From NCBI GenBank assembly GCA_905221115.1, contig CAJNBX010000002.1:1-64000 (forward strand): DNA of 64,000 nucleotides, given 5' to 3'. The translations under genes and the position numbers were made by a program. Positions 57,873 to 64,000 of this stretch are shown in pieces. How positions within the stretch are numbered: the first letter of the stretch is position 1; each line of letters opens with the position of its first letter. Source of the DNA: a bacterium. GTDB lineage: Bacteria > Bacillota > Bacilli > Lactobacillales > Streptococcaceae. The notes below the pieces were generated by a model, which worked only from the letters and a program-made list of their open reading frames with translations, ran no database searches and was not told where the DNA came from.

Positions 57873-57911
57873 GAGAAAACGCTTGCATATTATTTTACTA
57901 CATGCTATACT
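57873..57911 (+). promoter_or_regulatory. spuA promoter with overlapping cre-like site
   Basis: TTGCAT (57883-57888), 17 bases and TATACT (57906-57911). GAGAAAACGCTTGCA at 57873-57887 fits 13 of 15 positions of WTGNAANCGNWNNCW and overlaps the -35, as expected for catabolite repression of a glycan-degrading enzyme. Confidence 0.75.
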
Positions 57912-57942
57912 GATATAGAAATTTATTGATTGGAGAATCATC

Positions 57943-60900
57943 ATGAGAAAAACACCAGCTCAAACTGAGAAAAAAATGGTCTACAGCATCCGTTCCCTCA
58001 AAAATGGAACTGGTTCTGTCCTTATTGGAGCAAGCCTTGTCCTACTTGCCATGGCTACACCAACTATCTCAGCCAACGAAAATACTACAACCACTAACGC
58101 AAGTAATAGTGAAACTACTACTGCCCTTGCCCAACCTCTTACTGATACAGCAACGAGCTCTGGTAAGAAAGAAAGCGATTTTTCTTCACCTAATAATGCA
58201 AACGCTTCCCTAGAGAAAAAAGAAGAAAAACCTGCAACAAAGGCAACCACTCCTGTTACAACTCCCGCCGATTCAGCACCACAAACCGGACAAGATCGTT
58301 CAAATGAGCCAACTACTTCTACGAGTCCAGTAGCAACTGAAACTAAGGCAGAAGAGCCAATCGAAGACAATTACTTCCGTATCCACGTCAAAAAACTTCC
58401 TGAAGAAAACAAGGATAGTCAAGGACTATGGACTTGGGATGATGTTGAAAAACCTTCTGAAAACTGGCCTAACGGAGCCTTGTCCTTTAAGGATGCCAAA
58501 AAAGATAACTACGGCTACTACCTAGATGTCAAATTAAAGGGAGAACAAGCCAAGAAAATTAGCTTCCTCATCAATAATACAGCTGGAAAAAATCTAACCG
58601 GCGATAAATCGGTAGAAAAACTGGCACCAAAGATGAATGAGGCTTGGTTGGACCAAGATCACAAGGTTTTCTCTTACGAGCCACAACCTGCAGGAACTAT
58701 TCGCGTCAACTACTACCGTACAGATGGCAACTATGACAAGAAATCTCTCTGGTACTGGGGAGATGTGAAAAATCCAAGTAGTGGTGAATGGCCTAACGGA
58801 ACAGACTTTACGGCTACAGGCAAATATGGTCGCTATATCGATATTCCACTCAAAGATGCAGCTAAAGATCTTGGATTTTTATTACTAGACAGAAAGAAAC
58901 AAGGAGACGATGTGAAAATCCGTAAAGAAGATTATAAGTTCACAGATTTGAAAAATCATAGCCAAATTTTCCTAAAAGATGATGACGAAACCATCTACAC
59001 CAACCCCTACTATGTGCACGATATCCGCATGACAGGAGCTCAACACGTAGGAACTTCTAGCATTGAAAGTAGTTTTTCAACACTTGTCGGTGCTAAAAAA
59101 GAAGATATCCTCAAACACTCCAACATCACTAATCACCTAGGAAACAAAGTAACTATCACTGATGTTGCAATCGATGAGGCTGGTAAGAAAGTGACCTACA
59201 GCGGAGATTTCTCTGACACAAAACATCCTTATACCGTTAGCTACAACTCTGACAAATTCACTACCAAAACAAGCTGGCGCCTGAAAGATGAGACTTACAG
59301 CTATGATGGTAAACTTGGAGCTGATCTCAAAGAAGAAGGAAAACAGGTTGATTTGACCCTCTGGTCACCAAGTGCTGATAAGGTTTCTGTCGTTGTCTAC
59401 GACAAGAATGACCCTGACAAAGTAGTTGGAACTGTCGCTCTTGAAAAAGGAGAAAGAGGAACTTGGAAACAAACTCTAGATAGCACAAACAAATTAGGAA
59501 TCACAGATTTCACTGGCTACTATTATCAATACCAAATCGAGCGTCAAGGTAAAACTATTCTTGCACTCGATCCTTACGCTAAATCTCTCGCTGCTTGGAA
59601 CAGCGATCTTGCAAAAACAGACGCTTCCCATAAAGTGGCTAAAGCCGCCTTTGTAAATCCAGCCAAACTAGGACCTCAAGACTTAACTTATGGTAAGATT
59701 CACAACTTCAAGACTCGTGAAGATGCCGTTATCTACGAAGCTCATGTGCGTGACTTCACTTCAGATCCTGCCATTGCAAAAGACTTAACCAAACCATTTG
59801 GTACCTTTGAAGCCTTTATTGAAAAACTAGACTATCTCAAAGACTTGGGTGTGACCCACATCCAGCTCCTTCCAGTCTTGTCTTACTACTTTGTCAATGA
59901 ATTGAAAAACCATGAACGCTTGTCTGACTATGCTTCAAGCAACAGCAACTACAACTGGGGATATGACCCTCAAAACTACTTCTCATTGACTGGTATGTAT
60001 TCAAGCGATCCTAAAAATCCAGAAAAACGAATCGCAGAGTTTAAAAACCTCATCAATGAGATCCACAAACGTGGCATGGGAGCTATCCTGGACGTAGTTT
60101 ATAACCATACAGCCAAAGTCGATATCTTTGAAGATTTAGAACCAAACTACTACCACTTTATGGATGCTGATGGTACACCTCGCACTAGCTTTGGTGGTGG
60201 ACGCTTGGGAACAACCCACCATATGACCAAACGACTCCTAGTTGACTCTATCAAATATCTAGTTGATACCTACAAAGTGGATGGCTTCCGCTTCGATATG
60301 ATGGGAGACCATGATGCAGCTTCTATCGAAGAAGCCTACAAGGCTGCACGCGCCCTCAATCCTAACCTAATCATGCTGGGTGAAGGTTGGAGAACCTATG
60401 CTGGTGATGAAAATATGCCTACTAAGGCTGCTGACCAAGATTGGATGAAACATACCGATACTGTTGCTGTCTTTTCAGATGACATCCGTAACAACCTCAA
60501 ATCTGGTTATCCAAACGAAGGGCAACCTGCCTTTATCACAGGTGGAAAACGTGATATCAACACTATCTTCAAAAATCTGATTGCTCAACCAACCAACTTT
60601 GAAGCAGACAGTCCTGGAGATGTGATTCAATACATCGCAGCCCATGATAACTTGACCCTCTTTGACATCATCGCCCAATCTATCAAAAAAGACCCAAGCA
60701 AGGCTGAGAACTATGCTGAGATTCATCGTCGTTTGCGACTTGGAAATCTCATGGTCTTGACAGCTCAAGGAACTCCATTTATCCACTCTGGTCAGGAATA
60801 TGGACGTACCAAACAATTCCGTGACCCAGCCTACAAGACTCCAGTAGCAGAGGACAAACAACCAAATAAATCTCACTTGTTGCGTGATAAAGATGGCAAT

Positions 60901-61728
60901 CCATTTGACTATCCTTACTTCATCCATGACTCTTATGACTCTAGTGATGCTGTCAACAAGTTTGACTGGACTAAGTCCACAGATGGAAAAGCCTATCCTG
61001 AAAATGTCAAGAGCCGTGACTATATGAAAGGGTTGATTGCCCTTCGTCAATCTACAGATGCCTTCCGACTTAAGAGCCTCCAAGATATCAAAGACCGTGT
61101 CCACCTCATCACTGTCCCAGGTCAAAATGGCGTGGCAAAAGAGGATGTAGTAATTGGCTACCAAATTACTGCTCCAAACGGGGATATCTACGCAGTCTTT
61201 GTCAATGCGGACGAAAAAGCTCGCGAATTTAATTTGGGAACTGCCTTTGCCCACCTCAGAAATGCTGAAGTTTTGGCAGATGAAAACCAAGCAGGACCAG
61301 TAGGAATTGCCAACCCGAAAGGACTTGAATGGACTGAAAAAGGCTTGAAATTAAATGCCCTTACTGCCACTGTTCTTCGAGTCTCTCAAGGTGGTGCCAT
61401 CGTTGCCCCAGCTGTGGAAGAAAAACCAGAATTTGACCTTTCCAGCTTAAAACAAGAACAAGGGCAAAATAACAGCCAAGACAATATGTCAAACCGAGTA
61501 GTCAAACCGGAACAGCAAACTCCAGCTCCACAAACTAAACCTGATTCTGCAAAACCAGATACAAAAGTAGCTGATGCAGAAAACAAACCTAACCAAGCTA
61601 CAGCTGATTCACAAGCTAAACTACCAAATACAGGAACCAAAAATGATCACAAACTCCTGTTTGCAGGAATTAGTCTCCTTGCCCTTCTAGGTCTCGGGTT
61701 CTTGCTAAAAAACAAAAAAGAGAACTAA
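57943..61728 (+). CDS. spuA: Cell-wall-anchored pullulanase SpuA
   Basis: This 1261-residue surface enzyme cuts alpha-1,6 branches of pullulan and glycogen. It starts with a YSIRK-type signal (KKMVYSIRSLKNGTGSVLIGA), then a Ser/Thr/Pro-rich spacer. Two CBM41 carbohydrate-binding modules follow, near residues 141-245 and 250-350 (each with a WxWxDVxxPS-x-WPNG pattern). The pullulanase core has YNWGYDP (670-676), nucleophile D785, acid/base E814 and D902 in AAHDN. An LPNTG sortase motif (1227-1231), hydrophobic helix and KNKKEN tail end it. The ATG has TTGGAGAATC upstream. A cre-like site suggests CcpA control. It is divergent from rpoB. Confidence 0.97.
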   Translation: MRKTPAQTEKKMVYSIRSLKNGTGSVLIGASLVLLAMATPTISANENTTTTNASNSETTTALAQPLTDTATSSGKKESDFSSPNNANASLEKKEEKPATKATTPVTTPADSAPQTGQDRSNEPTTSTSPVATETKAEEPIEDNYFRIHVKKLPEENKDSQGLWTWDDVEKPSENWPNGALSFKDAKKDNYGYYLDVKLKGEQAKKISFLINNTAGKNLTGDKSVEKLAPKMNEAWLDQDHKVFSYEPQPAGTIRVNYYRTDGNYDKKSLWYWGDVKNPSSGEWPNGTDFTATGKYGRYIDIPLKDAAKDLGFLLLDRKKQGDDVKIRKEDYKFTDLKNHSQIFLKDDDETIYTNPYYVHDIRMTGAQHVGTSSIESSFSTLVGAKKEDILKHSNITNHLGNKVTITDVAIDEAGKKVTYSGDFSDTKHPYTVSYNSDKFTTKTSWRLKDETYSYDGKLGADLKEEGKQVDLTLWSPSADKVSVVVYDKNDPDKVVGTVALEKGERGTWKQTLDSTNKLGITDFTGYYYQYQIERQGKTILALDPYAKSLAAWNSDLAKTDASHKVAKAAFVNPAKLGPQDLTYGKIHNFKTREDAVIYEAHVRDFTSDPAIAKDLTKPFGTFEAFIEKLDYLKDLGVTHIQLLPVLSYYFVNELKNHERLSDYASSNSNYNWGYDPQNYFSLTGMYSSDPKNPEKRIAEFKNLINEIHKRGMGAILDVVYNHTAKVDIFEDLEPNYYHFMDADGTPRTSFGGGRLGTTHHMTKRLLVDSIKYLVDTYKVDGFRFDMMGDHDAASIEEAYKAARALNPNLIMLGEGWRTYAGDENMPTKAADQDWMKHTDTVAVFSDDIRNNLKSGYPNEGQPAFITGGKRDINTIFKNLIAQPTNFEADSPGDVIQYIAAHDNLTLFDIIAQSIKKDPSKAENYAEIHRRLRLGNLMVLTAQGTPFIHSGQEYGRTKQFRDPAYKTPVAEDKQPNKSHLLRDKDGNPFDYPYFIHDSYDSSDAVNKFDWTKSTDGKAYPENVKSRDYMKGLIALRQSTDAFRLKSLQDIKDRVHLITVPGQNGVAKEDVVIGYQITAPNGDIYAVFVNADEKAREFNLGTAFAHLRNAEVLADENQAGPVGIANPKGLEWTEKGLKLNALTATVLRVSQGGAIVAPAVEEKPEFDLSSLKQEQGQNNSQDNMSNRVVKPEQQTPAPQTKPDSAKPDTKVADAENKPNQATADSQAKLPNTGTKNDHKLLFAGISLLALLGLGFLLKNKKEN

Positions 61729-61746
61729 ACTAGCCCTCCTATAGAA

Positions 61747-61784
61747 CAATCCCCCAAGCCTTAACGCTCGGGGGATTGATTTTT
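61747..61784 (+). terminator. Terminator of spuA
   Basis: CAATCCCCC pairs with GGGGGATTG, followed by ATTTTTG. Confidence 0.9.
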
Positions 61785-61799
61785 GCACAATATTTGTAG

Positions 61800-61826
61800 T
61801 CCTAATAAGCTCGATTAGGATTTTTT
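61800..61826. terminator. Terminator of the LLM oxidoreductase gene
   Basis: TCCTAAT, a 7-base loop and ATTAGGA, followed by TTTTTT on the + strand and close to the stop of the minus-strand gene at 61828. The good U-run is on the + strand, so it may mainly back up spuA termination. Confidence 0.6.
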
Positions 61827-61827
61827 A

Positions 61828-62877
61828 TTAAACCTCTTTCATGGCAAAGTAAGCTCGGATTTTCGGTGCCACTTGCGTTCCGAAGAGTTCAATAGCTCTC
61901 AGGACTTGTTCATGTGACATAGAACCAAGCGATAGGTGCAACATAAAACGATCCAAACCTAAGTCTTCAATCATGCGAATCAATTTTTCGGCCACCTGAT
62001 CTGGATTGCCCACAAACATAGCACCATTTGGCCCAACTTGCTCCAAATATTGCTCATAACGCAATTCCTGCCAGTGCGGACGGTCTTTGGAAATAGCATC
62101 CACCACTTGCTTAGTCGGATGGAAATAATCTTTTACAGCCTGCTCACCATCTTCAGCAATCCAACCCCAAGAATGCGCTCCAACTTTTAGTTCCTGACTG
62201 GCATAACCCGCTTCGCTCCCAATCTCACGATAAGCCTGAATCAACTTTTTAAAATAACGAGGGTTACCACCAATAATGGCATAGACAATCGGTAGGCCTG
62301 CCTGAGCAATCTTCACTGTTGATTCGACATGACCACCTGTCGCTATCCACAAGGGTAATTTGTCCTGAACTGGACGAGGATAAACTTTTTGGCCAGAGAT
62401 TGTTTGGGTCAAGCGACCTTGCCAGTCTAACTTGGTCTTTTCATTGACTAACTGGAGCAAGTCTAATTTCTCATCAAAAAAGGCTTCGTAGTCTTTCAAA
62501 TCATATCCAAACAAGGGAAAAGATTCCGTGAAAGAACCCCTTCCAGCCATAATCTCCGCACGTCCATTTGACAAAGCATCAATAGTGGCATACTGTTGGA
62601 ACAAACGAATCGGATCCATGCTCGAGAGAATGCTGACTGCACTGGTCAAACGAATCTTCTCGGTATTAACTGCACCTGCTGCCAGGACAATCTCTGGAGC
62701 TGATACCGCAAAATCCGCTCGATGGTGCTCACCAATCCCATACACATCCAAACCAACCTTATCAGCCAGTTCAATCTCCGCCACCAACTGGCGAATTCGT
62801 TCGGCATGACTGTAAGTTTGCCCAGTCCCTTCAAGCTCCGTTGTTTCCTCAAATGTTGAAATTCCCAATTCTACCAT
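61828..62877 (-). CDS. LLM-class flavin-dependent oxidoreductase
   Basis: This 349-residue protein is of the bacterial luciferase-like superfamily. The N-terminal pattern YSHAERIRQLVAEIELADKVGLDVYGIGEHHRADF, the ILSSMDPIRLFQQYATIDALSNGRAEIMAGRGSF segment and PLWIATGG are typical. It probably uses FMNH2 to oxidise an unknown substrate. Many such proteins lack a known function. The ATG at 62877 follows a GGGGAGAATCAC site. It is convergent with spuA and stands between two terminators, so it is a single-gene unit. Confidence 0.93.
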   Translation of the reverse strand: MVELGISTFEETTELEGTGQTYSHAERIRQLVAEIELADKVGLDVYGIGEHHRADFAVSAPEIVLAAGAVNTEKIRLTSAVSILSSMDPIRLFQQYATIDALSNGRAEIMAGRGSFTESFPLFGYDLKDYEAFFDEKLDLLQLVNEKTKLDWQGRLTQTISGQKVYPRPVQDKLPLWIATGGHVESTVKIAQAGLPIVYAIIGGNPRYFKKLIQAYREIGSEAGYASQELKVGAHSWGWIAEDGEQAVKDYFHPTKQVVDAISKDRPHWQELRYEQYLEQVGPNGAMFVGNPDQVAEKLIRMIEDLGLDRFMLHLSLGSMSHEQVLRAIELFGTQVAPKIRAYFAMKEV

Positions 62878-62925
62878 TGTGATTCTCCCCGTCTATTTCT
62901 TTCCTGCAATTTGAAAAATTATCCT

Positions 62926-63041
62926 AACACTCAATGAAAATCAAAGAGCAAACTAGAAAGCTAGCCGCAGGCTGCTCAAAACAATGTTTTGAGGTTGCAG
63001 ATGGAAGCTGACATGGTTTGAAGAGATTTCGAAGAGTATAA
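62926..63041 (-). repeat. BOX element between the LLM gene and glmS
   Basis: AACACTCAATGAAAATC, boxC (ACTAGAAAGCTAGCCGCAGG), boxB-type AAAACAATGTTTTGAGG and an end with TTTCGAAGAGTATAA. It is located between the LLM gene start and the glmS terminator. Confidence 0.93.
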
Positions 63042-63079
63042 CACGAAACTTGACTACAAGCAACCGATTTGCTCACAAG

Positions 63080-63106
63080 AAAAAGCCTAGATAACTAGAC
63101 TTTTTT
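63080..63106 (-). terminator. Terminator of glmS
   Basis: Minus strand AAGTCTAG-TTAT-CTAGGCTT followed by TTTC, directly after the glmS stop. Confidence 0.75.
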
Positions 63107-63109
63107 AGC

Positions 63110-64000
63110 TTATTCTACCGTTACTGATTTAGCAAGGTTACGTGGTTTATCCACATCAAGACCACGGTGTAGGGTTGCAAAGTAAGCGACCAATTGTGTT
63201 GGTACGACCATTGAAATTGGTGAGAGGTAAGGGTGTACGGTCGTAAGGACGATATCATCTGTATCTTTGGCAACATTTTCTTCTGCGATAGTGAGGACTT
63301 TGGCACCGCGAGCTGCCACCTCTTGGATATTTCCACGAGTGTGGTTTGCAAGAACTGGATCTGACAAGAGGGCCAAGACAGGCGTTCCTTCTTCAATCAA
63401 GGCAATAGTTCCGTGCTTGAGTTCTCCTGCCGCAAAGCCTTCACACTGGATGTAAGAAATCTCTTTAAGTTTGAGACTTGCTTCCATGGATACGTAGTAA
63501 TCTTGACCACGTCCGATGTAAAAGGCGTTACGAGTTGTTTCAAGAAGCTCACGAACCTTGGCTTCAATGGTTTCTTTCTCTGAAAGAGTTGATTCGATAG
63601 ACTGAGCTACGATTGACAACTCATGAACCAAATCAAAGGCTTGCGCTTTGACATTGCCATTTGCTTCTCCGACTGCTTTTGCAAGGAAGGCAAGGGCTGC
63701 AATTTGCGCTGTATAGGCCTTGGTTGATGCCACGGCAATTTCAGGGCCTGCATGAAGAAGCATGGTATGGTTAGCTTCACGTGAAAGAGTTGAACCTGGT
63801 ACGTTTGTCACTGTCAAGCTTGGGATTCCCATTTCATTAGCCTTAACCAAAACCTGACGGCTATCCGCTGTTTCACCAGACTGACTGATAAAGATGAAGA
63901 GTGGTTTCTTGCTGAGAAGTGGCATACCGTAGCCCCACTCAGATGAGATTCCAAGTTCAACTGGTGTATCTGTCAATTCTTCCAACATTTTTTTAGAAGC
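63110..64000 (-). CDS. glmS: Glucosamine-6-phosphate synthase (isomerising), C-terminal part
   Basis: The 297 visible codons are the C-terminal isomerase half of GlmS, which makes glucosamine-6-phosphate from fructose-6-phosphate and glutamine for cell wall synthesis. Two SIS sugar-isomerase domains are seen, with [16 protein letters not shown] in the first and [22 protein letters not shown] in the second. The end KSVTVE is the usual GlmS C-terminus. The frame is open through the right edge (reading ASKKMLEEL at the border), so the N-terminal glutaminase domain and start lie outside. Confidence 0.95.
   Translation of the reverse strand, partial: ASKKMLEELTDTPVELGISSEWGYGMPLLSKKPLFIFISQSGETADSRQVLVKANEMGIPSLTVTNVPGSTLSREANHTMLLHAGPEIAVASTKAYTAQIAALAFLAKAVGEANGNVKAQAFDLVHELSIVAQSIESTLSEKETIEAKVRELLETTRNAFYIGRGQDYYVSMEASLKLKEISYIQCEGFAAGELKHGTIALIEEGTPVLALLSDPVLANHTRGNIQEVAARGAKVLTIAEENVAKDTDDIVLTTVHPYLSPISMVVPTQLVAYFATLHRGLDVDKPRNLAKSVTVE

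Noticed and set aside
60475..61290. 271-codon minus-strand ORF
   Set aside because: Antisense to the spuA catalytic domain, whose frame has all conserved residues.

Overview
The window is a chromosomal segment of a mitis-group Streptococcus (S. mitis / S. oralis / S. pneumoniae relatives). The reasons are seven BOX-type intergenic repeats, a cinA-recA-dinF competence locus preceded by a TACGAATA cin box, a YSIRK/LPXTG pullulanase (SpuA), low-GC codon use, CcpA- and CodY-like sites instead of LexA sites, and a fused substrate-binding/permease glutamine-type transporter. The genes are ordinary streptococcal core genes. I see no prophage, insertion sequence, CRISPR array, rRNA or tRNA. Both edges cut a gene: a surface adhesin on the left and glmS on the right.

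Layout. 1-2762 is the N-terminal part of a YSIRK adhesin whose visible end is a near-perfect 75-residue repeat array. 3.2-7.5 kb holds pheS, an acetyltransferase and pheT behind a T-box leader. 7.5-9.6 kb has a ParB-like protein, a PAP2 phosphatase and the riboflavin S-component RibU behind an FMN riboswitch. 9.6-14.4 kb has trmL, a candidate small RNA, a dedicated ECF transporter (EcfT, fused double EcfA, UPF0397 S-component) and a SAM hydrolase-type enzyme. 14.6-17.4 kb is the Trk potassium system. 17.8-22.4 kb has pyruvate formate-lyase, Pol IV and UppP. 22.4-26.8 kb has a DUF2207 membrane protein and the glutamine-type ABC transporter. 27-28 kb is a gene-poor stretch with a small HTH protein, a probable gene relic and a 32-residue peptide that resembles Fst-family type I toxins. 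28-32.8 kb is ilvBNC plus ilvA. 33-35.4 kb has a FakA-like kinase, an Asp23/Gls24 protein and L28. 35.4-37.6 kb has a LytTR/LiaF-like pair, a second PAP2 protein and a DUF2200 protein. 37.6-41.6 kb is a MarR-controlled heterodimeric ABC exporter. 41.7-46.5 kb has yebC, dinF, recA and cinA. 46.6-49.3 kb has an LCP protein, an acetyltransferase, tsaE and a small membrane gene that looks split by a stop codon. 49.6-57.5 kb has ndk, rpoC and rpoB. 57.9-63 kb has spuA and a luciferase-like oxidoreductase, followed by glmS.

How it fits together. Several units carry their own visible switches: the T-box (Phe), FMN riboswitch (riboflavin), cre sites (pflB, spuA), CodY box (ilv), cin box (competence), repeated MarR operators, and direct repeats upstream of the LytTR gene. 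The points most worth a second look are the Fst-like toxin candidate at 27.8-28.0 kb, the candidate sRNA/attenuator upstream of trmL, the terminator-like hairpin inside the rpoB leader, the apparently leaderless dinF promoter, the LytTR-site repeats and the in-frame stop near 49.08 kb. All calls come from reading the sequence; no database search was run.
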